Of a stretch of DNA of 64,000 nt, positions 1 to 9,860 are shown one piece after another. The stretch is from Heliopora coerulea (lineage: Eukaryota > Cnidaria > Anthozoa > Scleralcyonacea > Helioporidae), in assembly GCA_030142905.1 (NCBI GenBank), contig JASJOG010000329.1:62001-126000 (forward strand). The letters run 5' to 3'. The notes beneath the pieces are model-generated. The model worked only from the letters and a program-made list of their open reading frames with translations. It was not told the DNA's origin and made no database searches. Every line of letters begins with the position of its first letter. Position 1 is the first letter of the stretch. The translations under genes and the position numbers were made by a program.

Positions 1-51
1 GCAAACAAATGGTATGAATACAAACCACAAGGGGTGTTAAAAAATAGTCAT

Positions 52-762
52 CAGTAGCGTAACTTGGGGGACCAGGGGGGATGAGTTGTCCCCCCAGAAA
101 ATTTCGTCGGAAAAATTTGCTGTCGGGAATAACCGAAATGGTTATTTCGTATCTTACAAGGTAGGTTTCTTAGAAGCTCTTTTCAACAAATTGTTTATAT
201 TGCTCACGGTCTCGGTATTTAAAGCAATATACCTTAATTATATTTTAAAGATTGAACTAAATCGAATTGCCTTTCGCCTGATTTTATGAGCCAGACAGCT
301 CAGCTGCGAGCTCTTTTTGTGCAAAGCAGAATGAAACAGTACGCTGACCATGTTGATTTGTTTACAATTTGCTAGTTATAGGTCTCACTTTTGGGATCTG
401 GAATACAAGACACGCTGCAATCGAGAGAACTTTGGGAGTTCAACTTGATCAGCCCGTTTAATCGTTTAAGAAATCATCGATATGTCAACGTGTCCATCGA
501 AAAAGCAATGAAAGGTTCGTTGTTTGGTTTGCAGAGAAATTTTTGACGAAGACTATCACAATAAACATAATTTGAAATATCATAAGGCTTTGGTCTTAAA
601 TCGTAAACAAATTCCGTATAAATTTCTTGGTGCACCTTCTAACCCTTTCGCAGGGGTTAGATAATTCCAAGGACAATCAATCTTGAACATAATGTTATAA
701 CGTTTGTCGAGAAAATTAGGTTTTCGGCCCCCCTCTAACAAAAAACCTCAGTTACGCCACCG
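52..762. mobile_element. hAT-type MITE with 8-bp target duplication
   Basis: The element starts CAGTAGCGTAACTTGGGG and its other end, reverse-complemented, reads CGGTGGCGTAACTGAGG, giving imperfect terminal inverted repeats. The 8-bp ATAGTCAT lies immediately outside both ends (44-51 and 763-770), which is the hAT signature length. Removing the element and one copy of the duplication restores the LINE reading frame, so both borders are firm. The 711 bp have no recognisable transposase; small ORFs inside are not supported. The ends resemble those of the 199-bp MITE at 23396. Confidence 0.92.
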
Positions 763-770
763 ATAGTCAT

Positions 771-1157
771 CATAAATTATTGTGGGATTTCAATATTCAA
801 TGTGACCATGAAATAGAACACAGGAGACCTGATTTATTTATAGTGGACAAAGAAAAGAAGACAGCGTGTATCATTGACATAGCAGTACCTGGAGATATCA
901 GGGTTGGAACGAAGGAACTGGAGAAAATTTTGAAATACCAGGATTTGAACAGGAAAATATCAAGAATATGGACGTTAAACCAAGTGGAAGTCATAACAAT
1001 AGTTGTTGGTGCCCTGGGTACGATATCAAAAAGACTCGAAGGGTTTTTGGAAAAGATTGGGACAGCAATACCAGTTGAAATGCTGCAAAAGACAGTATTA
1101 CTTGGAACAGAAAGAATCATTCAAAGGATTATGGACACGAAGGACATACAACTCTAG
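771..1157 (+). pseudogene. C-terminal restriction-like endonuclease domain of LINE copy A
   Basis: This segment encodes the endonuclease that nicks target DNA for target-primed reverse transcription. The order LLWDF, HRRPDL, then CIIDIAVP gives the PD...D core of the R2-type restriction-like endonuclease. It is followed by a KELEKILKYQDL helix containing the lysine and by the VVGALGTISKRL tail that ends these proteins. The copy is open to its stop but is cut from the rest of its ORF by the MITE, so it cannot be made as a normal LINE protein. It is about as close to the copy ending at 22229 as diverged family members are. Confidence 0.82.
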
Positions 1158-1240
1158 GACCTTAGGTTGCGGGTAGGAACTTGCTTCTAGTTTCGGTCCG
1201 GTTCATTTAAATGGACTGTGCCGAAAAGCAATAATGAAAA

Positions 1241-1269
1241 TAATAATAATAATAATAATGATAATAATT
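1241..1269 (+). repeat. (TAA)n tract at the 3' end of LINE copy A
   Basis: A run of TAA units with one TGA variant sits at the junction between the 3' UTR of LINE copy A and the next LINE-derived unit. It is both the tail and the presumed target of these elements. Confidence 0.9.
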
Positions 1270-1270
1270 A

Positions 1271-2104
1271 GGCACTGGAGTAGGACAAGCACAGCTTCAG
1301 CCTACTACGGGAATGTGGACGCTCCCGCCTACCAGAGTCCGGGGTGGCACCTTTGGCAAGTACCAGCAATCCCTTAGCTAAGGGTAGATAAGACTCTTTA
1401 GCCTTGGATGGCACTTATCTAGGAGAAGGAAACTCCGAGATAAAACCAGAAATAGGTAGGCAGGGCATTGACTCGGAGCCAGTGACCTCCATAAAACGAG
1501 CAGGTTTTGATGAAATGACCTAGGAAGTGGCGCCCTTGCCTTGCCAGCTGGGTAGACAGGTAGCCGAAAGCCTCAGCTTGCCTTAATTGGCTGGCAGCTG
1601 CAAGTACACTACCTTCAGGTGTTGGCAAACCTGCCCTGTTAGCCCAAGGACTAGAAGAAAATCTGTACAGCAGGCTGATGCCCCCCTGACCTTAGTTGGT
1701 TGAGGATGAACCAGCCTTAAATGCTGAAACAGATATGCACTAGTCTAAGAACAAAACAATATTCAGACTTAACCCTTGCAGTGGCACGCCTAAACTGACC
1801 TTAATTGGTTGGATGTGCAACAGGGTACTGTTAAGGTCAAACTGGATATACGCATCGGGGAGTACTTTCAGTTACTTTAGAGGGCTGTATATCCCTTAAT
1901 CCTTCCTGACTGGATAAGTTGGGCGAGTAAGGGCTGGCCCCGTGGGTGTTTTCCTAAAATCCATTTTTAATTGGTAAAATTTCCTTTCCCCACAAGTTCC
2001 CTGAAATGTGCAATGTCTGTTGCGGCCTTACCTGGCGGGATGCTGGGAACCCGTAGCAGGCCGAGACCCCTTCCACTGTCCTTAGTTGGGTGGTGTGCGA
2101 GTTG
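1271..2104 (+). mobile_element. Solitary LINE leader unit (type 1) flanked by (TAA)n
   Basis: This 834-bp unit begins GGCACTGGAGTAGGACAAGC and has no coding capacity. A second copy lies at 17614-18421 and a diverged relative forms the leader of the LINE at 2128, so it is a 5' leader or a non-autonomous derivative of the same LINE group. Paired stretches include AGATAAG at 1386-1392 with CTTATCT at 1414-1420, and GGCAC at 1346 with GTACC at 1360. The phrase CCTTARTTGG recurs four times through the unit. It ends GGTGGTGTGCGAGTTG directly against a TAA tract, and near-identical endings occur at about 17577 and 18770. It could be a truncated LINE or a structured RNA parasite of one. Confidence 0.7.
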
Positions 2105-2127
2105 TAATAATAATAATAATAATAATA
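2105..2127 (+). repeat. (TAA)n tract between leader unit and LINE copy C
   Basis: Seven or so TAA units separate the solitary leader from the leader of the next LINE copy. This again puts the element junction in a TAA repeat. Confidence 0.9.
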
Positions 2128-2240
2128 GATATTGAATAAGATTCAAGGGCGGTGGCTAGATCTTAAGGGCATTGGCTAGATCTTTGCCTGTAGTTGGTCT
2201 ACAGTGGAGTAGTATGACGACTTCTTCCCTCCACTAGTCT

Positions 2241-2342
2241 GAGGGCTCACCTTGGGCAAGTGATAGGACCCTCAAGCCCCCCTACCAAGGGTTACAGGAA
2301 GGAGAGATGGGGCTCTTAAGCCGTGGTGAAGGCAACCCATCT
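2241..2342 (+). ncRNA. Predicted paired elements in the LINE 5' leader
   Basis: Hairpin 1 pairs GAGGG (2241-2245) and TCAC (2247-2250) with GTGA (2260-2263) and CCCTC (2269-2273) around TTGGGCAA. Hairpin 2 pairs AGATGGG (2305-2311) with CCCATCT (2336-2342). In the two solitary leaders the second stem is AGATAAG/CTTATCT at the same place, so both strands changed together. That is direct evidence for conserved RNA structure. Its role (translation, self-cleavage or RNP binding) is unknown; some R2/R4-type LINEs carry HDV-like ribozymes at the 5' end, but I could not fit that fold. Confidence 0.6.
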
Positions 2343-3249
2343 AGGAGAAGGAAAACTTCATTATAAGGAAACCTTAGCAGGAAAACCGGGTGGAAGGAGC
2401 TAGTTAGCGTATAGCAATCGTCTAAAGGAAGGAAAATCCCGACAGAAAAAACCCGTCATCCCAAGGTGGAGTTACGTGCTGAGGGGATGCCAGAACGGAG
2501 GCCGACACGACAGGAGGTCACGAACGTACAACTCAAAGAGGTGGAGAACCTGTGTTTTAAGAAATGCTTCACCTGATGAGCAAGGCAACTTCAGGATGAC
2601 TGAAAATTCCCGTGCATGTAAAGTCTACTGGTAGTCCATATATGAACTGCTGGGATGTGGAATCATGAATCGACCAATAACTTTAGAAGTAGATGCTCTA
2701 GACCAGGCAAGCCACATGTTTGACATGCCTGCTCTAGAACGAACAAATGCAGTGCAAGCTGAGAATATTACTAGAGCACCCATAAACAACTAAGGGAGAG
2801 GGAAGAGGCTGGAGTGAACTTTGCAGGAGAAAGTACTACTCGTCAAGATAGAAACTGAGGAAAGAGAGAGAGAGGAAGCGGATTCATGAAGAGTGTTAAA
2901 TAGAGATGGTCAAATGAAGCACGGACAAAGACGACTGTCTCAGCCCAGAACCTAGTGGATAATGCTAGGAGGTTCAAATTAGAGGAGGAAGTAACGGGTC
3001 AGCTAGAATGACGATCTGAGAAGCCTGAGTCTGAGGCACCACCAGAGAGTATGCACTGGACGACAGCAAGGTTCGACTGCTTGAAATAGATACGGAGGAA
3101 AGGGAAGGTGGATTTGGTTTCATGAAGAGAGTAGGTGATAGATGGGAACGGGAGTTTGGAATTGAAGTTAAAAGATCAAAAGTCGAGAGATAATGCTGCT
3201 AGATTTACGGAGAAACAGATTGCGAACCTTGTCTTGGTGAGTAAAAGGA

Positions 3250-3451
3250 ATGGGGAACGTGAGGAGGAGGGAACCTGAGGCAGGAGTTGAGGATGGGGAA
3301 TTGGAGGAGACAGCAAGAGTAGTAGGCGTGTCAGAGAAGGAAGTGGAGCAGGAACCCGATAGAGGAACAGAAGCAGATAAAGCAGTTGGGACAGAGGAAG
3401 AAGAAGCATTAAGAGAGATTTTCACAGCGGAATTAGCGCAGTTAACACCAA
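3250..3451 (+). pseudogene. Acidic ORF segment of LINE copy C upstream of the Penelope insertion
   Basis: The frame encodes a Glu-rich stretch ending EEEALREIFTAELAQLTP, where the Penelope element enters. The same frame resumes after the second duplication copy at 6178-6190 with NATNIDERNRLPKLKK. It corresponds to the linker before the RT in the LINE at 19.4-19.7 kb, which is also acidic. No catalytic motif lies in this part. Confidence 0.55.
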
Positions 3452-3593
3452 AATGTCTACGAGTGATTGTCCAGGCGGAAATCGTAACTTTAATTTAAAT
3501 AATGCCCAGCAGATTGTGCGAAGTATCGCCATATGTAAACATTAACAATTGCATAAACAAAGAAGGCTAGAAGAGTTTTAAAACATATTTATT

Positions 3594-3632
3594 GACTGAC
3601 GTTTCGTCGCTACAAGCAACATCTTCAGAGTG
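3594..3632 (-). ncRNA. Minimal hammerhead ribozyme motif (Penelope type)
   Basis: Read on the minus strand the order is CTGAAGA, a GTTGC/GCGAC stem with loop TTGTA, then GAAAC and GTC. These are the conserved hammerhead boxes (CUGANGA, GAAA, NUH). Stem III is virtually absent, as described for Penelope-associated hammerheads that cleave as dimers. Flanking CACT and AGTC give a short stem I. Activity is not shown by the sequence. Confidence 0.7.
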
Positions 3633-3747
3633 GAGATCAAGGATTACCACGAGATAAATTTATATTAACAAACAGTATCGAATAACAAATAAGATGACAT
3701 ATTTACAACAGTAACGGAAATTGACGGGAGACAGCAGTAAGGTGTTA

Positions 3748-4377
3748 TCAGAAGAGGGAAAGAGGCATCGAACCAATATTCCCGTTAAGAATTGGTTTTA
3801 ATTTATTAATTATAAGACTTTCTTTAAGGAGTAGTTCAGAAACAGAAGGCGACGAGGATAATATTTTGAAGTCGGAAAAAGAAATGGGATGGCCAGTTTC
3901 AATGTGGTGGGAAAGGATACTAGTGGGAGAGGGATTAACTCTTCTGTTACCTGTCAAGGGTGAGATCCCCATATGATCTGAAATGCGTGTGTGTAACTGT
4001 CGGCTAGTTTGGCCAACATACAATGCCTTACAGCATTGACACGTAAATAAATACACCACATGCGATTTCAGGCCATCAGGGATCCTGTCCTTGACAGGGA
4101 AAAAAGAGCGAAGGCGAACGGATGGGCGAAAGACGAAGCGTAATGAAACTTGAGGAAAGGCGGACGATAATAGTTTGATGAGTTGAGTGCGAATTTGAAG
4201 GCCATATGAACCAGTATACGGTAGAGAAAAATAAATTAAAAACTTAGGAGCAATAGAAATCTTGGGAGCGGACGAAAAGAATTTATCTAAAAATGAACTT
4301 ACACATTTGTCAAACAGGGTAGCTGGGAATTCATTTTTTATGAAAATTTGCTTGAGTTTCTGGAGTTCAGGGTGCAA
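3748..4377 (-). pseudogene. GIY-YIG endonuclease half of a Penelope-like element
   Basis: The protein contains HVVYLFTCQCCKALYVGQTS and then a RQLHTRISDH segment, the GIY-YIG core (VVYLF...YVG) with its conserved arginine and the CxxC between. A PYTGSYGLQIRTQLIKLL linker precedes it, as in canonical Penelope proteins. In these elements this nuclease makes the nick that primes reverse transcription. About 209 residues are open, but the domain is separated from, and inverted relative to, its RT, so it is a fragment. Confidence 0.85.
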
Positions 4378-4568
4378 GATGGAGTAGCTAGAGCATAAAT
4401 TAAAATATCGAAATAGAAGGGAAAAGATAAGGCCTTTTTTATAACAGTCCGGAATAAAACTATTAAAGTTAGTTAGTAAACCGGTGTAAGTGGATTTTCG
4501 GTAGATACTGGTGGTTAAATTCGATACTGTTTGTTAATATAAATTTATCTCGTTGTAATCCTTGATCT

Positions 4569-4609
4569 CCATTCTGAAGATGTTGCTTGTAGCGACGAAA
4601 CGTCAGTCA
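4569..4609 (+). ncRNA. Minimal hammerhead ribozyme motif, second copy
   Basis: Same core as the minus-strand copy at 3594: CTGAAGA at 4574-4580, stem II, then GAAACGTC at 4597-4604. Stem I is ATT pairing with AGT, weaker than in the other arm. The two copies are in opposite orientation and so bracket the element junction. Confidence 0.7.
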
Positions 4610-4669
4610 ATAAATATGTTTTAAAACTCTTCTAGCCTTCTTTGTTTATGCAATTGTTAATGTTTACAT

Positions 4670-6184
4670 ATGGAGATACTTCGCTCAATCTGCTGGGCAT
4701 TGTTATTTATATTAAAGTTACGATTTCCGCCTGGACAATCACTCGTAGACATTTTGAAGAAACGATACAACAATGGAGCACTGGCTGCCTTTCGAAAGTT
4801 CCAACGCCTGGATTTAAAACTTGCAAAGGCGAAGTTAGACTTGGAATTTCTCACTAACTGTAAGAAGCACTCTGTCATACCAAAATTCCTCAACTTCAAG
4901 TTGGCCAACCGACATTTGCAGAACTCTACAGCCTACGTGAACTGTCAAAAGAAACTCTTAAATGAAGAAATATCCATCAAACATTCCCGCATTCGAGTTC
5001 TTACGTCCGACTTAACCACCGCACTAAACTATCTTTTATCCTTGGTATCCTTTCTTGATCTAAACCACCTCAAATCCATATGCTTCACCGAAAATTCCAG
5101 ACTTCTTAAACGTCATAAGAATGTCCAAGAGAAAAAACTCTTTCGCCTTCGTAAAGATTTTACGAAATGCTCCACGATCAACCCTGATGAAGTCGTATTC
5201 AACTTTTCTAAAAGGAACTTGACTAAAAAGGAAAAAAGACTATTAGCAAGAGGCTTGAAATTCTCAATTCCGCCAAGAAGACTTCGTTTTGCCGACTTCC
5301 TCATACCCTTCGAGATGCTTTATCGCAAACTCACACAAGAACCAATTTATCCTAAATCTGGCTTTGATGAAGACCTACTTAAAACCCACCTAAAAAATAT
5401 CGCTCTTTCTGGATACAAAAGTTACCACCCACCAAGTTTTATTTTCTCCGACGAAGAGTTTCAAATAATAAAATTCCTTCGCAACGACAATGACATTATT
5501 ATTTTGAAGCCTGATAAAGGTAATGGTGTCGTTATCATGGACAAATCCGACTACACTGCCAAAATGAATAGTATCCTGGATGATGAAACCAAATTCATAC
5601 GCTTGAATGAAGATCCCACTAGAACCACGATCAGTCGAGAGAATCGCTTGAAGAAATACCTTCGAGATTTAAAGAAGAACGGATCTATCACGGACGCAAC
5701 CTACCAAGAAATTTTCCTGACCGGCTCACGACCTGGATTACTTTATGGACTTCCTAAGGTGCATAAATTTGATATACCTTTAAGACCTATAATTTCTTCG
5801 ATTAGCACTCACTCATACAGACTCGCCAAATTCCTTGTCCCATTGTTTCGCCCGATCTCTTCTAGTATATATGTAGTTAAGGATTCTTATTCTTTCATCA
5901 CTGAACTCTCAAGTCTTAAAACCAACCCTAAGGAAGTCATTATGGCCAGTTTCGACATCAAATCTTTATTTGCCAACATCCCACTTAACGAAACCATAAA
6001 TATCATACTCTGTTTACTTTTTCATAACCAAAATTGTTTTCAAGGATTTTCCCGTAATGAATTTAAGAAACTTTTAGAATTCGCTGTTAAGAAAAACCAT
6101 TTCCTTTTCAGCAACCAACTCTACGAACAGGTTGATGGTGTTGCTATGTTATTTATTGGGCATTGTTATTTATATTACAGTTAA
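4670..6184 (+). pseudogene. Penelope-like reverse transcriptase, N-terminal part
   Basis: The open frame holds the Penelope landmarks: IIILKPDKGNGVVIMDKSDY, then LLYGLPKVHK, IPLRPIISSI, and MASFDIKSLFANIPLNETI, which contains the first catalytic aspartate. It breaks off shortly after EQVDGVAM, and the last residues come from sequence at the junction with the host LINE. The palm motif with the second and third aspartates is absent. The first codons overlap the hammerhead-bearing inverted repeat. Confidence 0.85.
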
Positions 6185-6190
6185 CACCAA

Positions 6191-7662
6191 CAAATGCGAC
6201 CAACATCGATGAAAGGAACAGACTTCCAAAACTCAAAAAAACTGTCTCCTGAAATAGCAAAGTGTGCAAATAAGATACTTGGCGAATACCTGAAAAGTGG
6301 CAATAAATTGGACGAGATCACAAATTCAGTTTATGCCATGGAAAGGGCAAAAGCAAGATAATTGAATGCCAAGATGAGAGTGCCGGGCATAGGAAAGAAA
6401 TTGAACGGAGATGGAATTAGAAGAGAAAGGAGGTTATGCAACCAGATTAAGACACTAAGACAGAGAATAGCGAGAGTGAATAATGAGTTCTATCGCAGAA
6501 GGACACAAACAAAAGCAACGAGGAAAGAAGTGAGGATCTCACAAGAACTGAGGAAGTATGTAGAAGGAGGATCAGCAGGCAAGCAGGAGCTTGTGGAGGC
6601 CTCGAAGAAGTGGTTGGATGAACTGAGGGTGAAGAAAGTGATACTGCTGAAAGCAGTGGAGAAGAGGAAGAGAAGAAAAAGTAACGCAATGTTTGTAACA
6701 GATGAAGGGGTATTCTACAAAAGAGTGAATAATACAAAGGAATTTAAGTTTGAGCCCCCAGCAATTGAGAAATTCGTGGAATTTTGGGGAGGTATGTGGG
6801 AGGAGGAGAAGATTACTATTGAACAACCGTGGATGGAGAAAATCAAGGGGGGAGATGAGAAAGAAGATCAGGGATGTACAGGATATCGAGATAAGTGAGG
6901 AGGCCATTGGGAAAGTTATAAAGAGGAGGAAGAATTGGACCTCGCCTTGTATTGATGGAATCCAGAATTTCTGGTGGAAGAAGTTTAGTAGAATCTGGAA
7001 GACTTTAGAAACAACAATGAAGAGCTGGAATGAATATCCAGAGGGCATTCCGGAATGGGTGACTTTAGGCAGGACAGTCCTTTGACCGAAGACCGAGGAC
7101 TTGTCATTTGAGGAAGAGTACAGACCGATAACGTGTCTAAATACTTCGTACAAGTTATTCACTGGTATGATAAGACGGTACATGAGAGATCATGCTCGAT
7201 GTAACGAGATATGAGATGAAGGACAACTAGGAGCCTCAGAGGGAGTGTTGGGTACGGTTGACCAACTACTTATTGATAAGTGTATAATGGACGAGGTGAG
7301 AGAACACAAGAGGGATCTGGCAGTCGCGTTTTACGACTACAGGAAAGCGTACGACAAAGTTCACCATGATTGGATGATGATGGTGTACTATTAGATGGGA
7401 GTACCTAAGCCACTTATAAATGTGCTACGAAAATTGATGAGCAGTCGGAAGACACGGTTAGAGTTGAATGTTGGAAATCACAAGTTGCGGAGTAGACGGA
7501 TTAGAATACGATGTGGTTTTTTACAAGGGGACAGTTATTCGCCGGTAGGATTCTCTCTAACTGAGGTCCCAGTTACAATGATATTGGACGAAACAACGGA
7601 ATATAGGATGGGACCCCCGTGAAAGGCTTTCGAAGAGGACGCACAACTTATTTATTGATGAC
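6191..7662 (+). pseudogene. Reverse transcriptase of LINE copy C (frameshifted)
   Basis: A basic coiled region (6362-6700) leads into RT motifs spread over several frames: a KNWTSPCIDGIQNFWWKKF segment near 6930-6990, PITCLNTSYKLFTGMI near 7120-7165, FYDYRKAYDKVHHDW near 7330-7375 (first catalytic Asp), GFLQGDSYSP near 7520-7550, and HNLFIDDLKT near 7640-7670, where the catalytic box is FIDD. At least three frame changes and stops break it. It matches the RT of the LINE at 19.7-20.8 kb in motif order. The RLE domain that should follow is deleted. Confidence 0.8.
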
Positions 7663-7668
7663 CTGAAG

Positions 7669-8148
7669 ACCTAACAGGAAAGTCATAAACAGATGGAGGT
7701 AATTAAGGATCTTCACACTGACGCCTTCATCACCAGTAGCCTTATGTGATGGAATAGACAACAAGAATTCTAATACATCCTTTTGAACAACAGGCGACAT
7801 CTCAAAGTTACTATCTGGTATAAAACTAATATCAGACGGACTTTGGTGCCTGGCAAACGATGCAAGGATTTTCTTAGGCTGGTCAATAAAGTAACAGTTG
7901 AAAATCTCACCAATAGTTTTATTTTCCGTTATTACTGCGTCGTTCTCAACTATTTGCAATATTCCATTTTTCTTTTCACTGACTGCATTAGTCAAACACT
8001 TGACCAAGTCCCAAAGTTTACTTGAATTATTCTTGTGTTCAGAAGCTTTTTCTTTAAAATAGTCTTGCTTAGTTTTCTTAATCAATTTATTCACGGTATT
8101 TTTGACGATTGCTCGTCTATCATCTGAAGTAATCAACTGTCTTTCCAT
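7669..8148 (-). pseudogene. Fragment of a CR1/L2/jockey-type LINE (endonuclease-RT linker and first RT motif)
   Basis: The minus-strand frame reads NTVNKLIKKTKQDYFKEK, SKLWDLVKCLTN, FNCYFIDQPKKI and VLEFLLSIPSHKATGDEGVS. This is the usual run from linker to the first RT block (KATG.D) in APE-type LINEs. It belongs to a different LINE class from its neighbours and is truncated on both sides. The right end of LINE copy C abuts it. Confidence 0.6.
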
Positions 8149-8856
8149 TCCCTTTCAGTATTGAATATTTGCATGAAAAAGAAAACGTCGTAAGGTATTC
8201 TCGTACCTGTATTCAGCTGACGTAATAAGGGGAACCGGTCATTCTGTAACAACTTTATAAATGTTGTTTATCACAGTTATTTATGTGTAAGCCTCCAAGC
8301 TTGCCCTTGCATGTAACGTCGAAAGGGATGTAACTGTGTTGAGAAAATTTCATGTCGGAAATCTTAGACTGAAAAAATTACCTGTAGTTTTCACTCATTT
8401 GCTTTAAAAGCAGTTCAGAAATTTTCATGTCAAGACTTGTCAGTGCACTCGAAAAGTGTACTGACTGTTGTGGAAGTCACTGTTGCATTATAATATTGAT
8501 ATATAAGATATCAAGGACCGAAGTTCATTAATTCACTTGCCGATTAAATTATTAACTCTGTTTCGTTGAAATTTTTTACAGCTAAACTAAAGGTATTATT
8601 AAACAAACGAATATTTTTGTACGTCATCATTTAGGTTTTTGTGTCCGCTGACCATTCTATAGAACACCAAAACGGCATTATGCAGGCGTCTTGATGTGGG
8701 TGGGTCGTTGGCTGGCTGGGTTTGTGGCAATTACGTGATAGCCCAATAAGTTACGGGTATGAGTGAAGAATTTACGGAACGTGAAGGACAGGTCGCGAAT
8801 ATCGAGTGGAGCGCGTGGTCCTACGTTTGACGTCAGAGAGAGGAGAACGTTATGTG
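8149..8856. other. Non-coding stretch, nothing recognised
   Basis: No ORF with family resemblance, no tandem repeat and no terminal-repeat pair was seen here before the Harbinger-like MITE. Confidence 0.5.
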
Positions 8857-8859
8857 TTA

Positions 8860-9589
8860 GGCCTAGTTCAGACGTCGAAGTTCTGTTGCATTTAATTCGT
8901 CACATTTAATACTACGAAAACTCGACAGAGGTGACAAGTTTCAGTCCAAAAGTAGAATTTAATATGTCGCATTTAATTCGAAGCTTGAAATGTGACACCA
9001 AACAGCGCGGTTGTTGATTATTTCACCAAGCGGAAAGAGGTCATTCAGACCAATGTTTTCAAAAGAAGAAGAGAAGCGCGGCTTAGATGACTCCGAATAT
9101 TGCGCTATTAAGACGTTTGAGGAGTCATTTAATTCGCCATTTTCGTCTGCTTTAACAGATATTGCCCCGGTCTAATACTTCAGTCCCTGTAACAGGCGAC
9201 ATTTTTTTATTAACCTCCCATTCACGCATATCGTCAGTTTTCTCAACCACAGAGCAGTCTGGACGGCTCTTCACTGGCACAGCACAAAGAAAACACTTTT
9301 GTTTTTTTCTCGTTTCCACAACTTGGACAAGTGTCCTGCTCCTATGCCATGTTGAAAATGATACTCGTGGGGTCCACGAAGCTTCAAACGTTGTATCATT
9401 GGATAAGAAAATTAATTTTATTTATTTATGCATTTTATCCGACTGTATTTTATGCGACGTCTGATTCAACATTGAATTTCCGTCGAATTTAATTCGACGC
9501 GTGGAATAAAATAAGTTCAGACGTCGCATTTCCGTCGAACAGAATTGGTCGCATTAAATGCGACTGAACTTCAACTTATGGACTAGGCC
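8860..9589. mobile_element. Harbinger/PIF-type MITE with TTA target duplication
   Basis: The ends are GGCCTAGTTCAGACGTCGAA on the left and, reverse-complemented, GGCCTAGTCCATAAGTTGAA on the right. TTA lies outside both ends (8857-8859 and 9590-9592), the PIF/Harbinger target. Subterminal segments are rich in CGCATTTAATTCG-type palindromic pieces. No transposase is present. Part of the interior is repeated outside the element at 9590-9860. Confidence 0.75.
9083..9350 (+). repeat. Duplicated block, copy inside the Harbinger-like MITE
   Basis: This block, from CTTAGATGACTCCGAATATT to ACAAGTGTCCTG, resembles 9590-9845 along its length, including shared AGAGCAGTCTGGAC and TTTCCACAACTTG segments. 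The copy lies inside the MITE while the other flanks it. Confidence 0.75.
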
Positions 9590-9860
9590 TTAGATCACTG
9601 CGAATATTGCGCTGTTAAGACGTTTGTGGAGTCGGTTTATTGGTCATCTTCGTCTGATAAAACAGATCTTGCCCGGGTCCAATCTTTCAGTCCCTGCAAC
9701 ACGCGACTCTTTTATGAGCCTCGCAGGCATAGGTATTTTCAGCTTTCTCTGCAACAGAGCAGTCTGGACCGCTCTACATTGATACAGCACTTAGAAACTA
9801 CTTGTGTTTTTTCCCGTTTCCACAACTTGCACAAGTGTCAGATTCTCGTTACGTGTTTAT
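9590..9860 (+). repeat. Duplicated block, copy just outside the MITE
   Basis: The partner of the 9083 block begins exactly at the MITE's right border (TTAGATCACTGCGAATATTG). Either the MITE inserted beside a sequence it also carries, or it captured flanking DNA from such a site. Confidence 0.75.

Larger units (their letters stand above)
1..1269 (+). mobile_element. 3' end of a restriction-endonuclease LINE (R4/Dong-like), copy A, split by a hAT MITE
   Basis: The window opens inside a non-LTR retrotransposon. Positions 1-51 encode a KWYEYKP segment that lines up residue for residue with KWYEHKP in the fuller LINE near 21.8 kb. The frame resumes at 771, after a 711-bp MITE and one target-duplication copy, and continues to a TAG stop at 1155-1157. 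A short 3' UTR follows, then a (TAA)n tract at 1241-1269. RLE-bearing LINEs of the R4 clade, such as Dong, are known to insert into TAA repeats, and all copies here fit that. Only the last ~150 residues are present because the window cuts the element. Clade placement within R2/R4/NeSL/HERO is inferred from domain architecture. Confidence 0.8.
3452..6177. mobile_element. Penelope-like element with inverted halves, 13-bp target duplication
   Basis: CAGTTAACACCAA flanks the insertion on both sides. The left half is antisense and carries the GIY-YIG endonuclease; the right half is sense and carries the N-terminal part of the RT. The two halves meet near 4500. About 200 bp around 3480-3690 and 4510-4740 form an inverted repeat that contains a hammerhead-type core on each strand. 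Such partly inverted copies with pseudo-LTRs are typical of Penelope-like elements. The RT is cut off before its YxDD region, so the copy is 5'-rearranged and inactive. Confidence 0.88.
2128..7668 (+). mobile_element. R4/Dong-like LINE, copy C, interrupted by a Penelope-like element
   Basis: A structured leader (2128 to about 2640) is followed by a degenerate ORF region (2640-3451). After the Penelope insertion, whose 13-bp duplication lies at 3439-3451 and 6178-6190, come a basic coiled region and a reverse transcriptase. The element ends abruptly near 7668, beside a minus-strand fragment of a different LINE, so the endonuclease domain is missing. Several frameshifts and stops show it is dead. 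The linker after the insertion (SPEIAKCANKILGEYLK, encoded near 6240-6300) continues the frame that ends AQLTP before it. Confidence 0.8.

Noticed and set aside
1271..1400. HDV-like self-cleaving ribozyme at the LINE leader start
   Set aside because: I could not form the nested double pseudoknot with the required P1 and catalytic C; only simple hairpins are supported.
3168..3425. Minus-strand leucine/serine-rich ORFs
   Set aside because: They are low-complexity shadows of the acidic plus-strand LINE frame.
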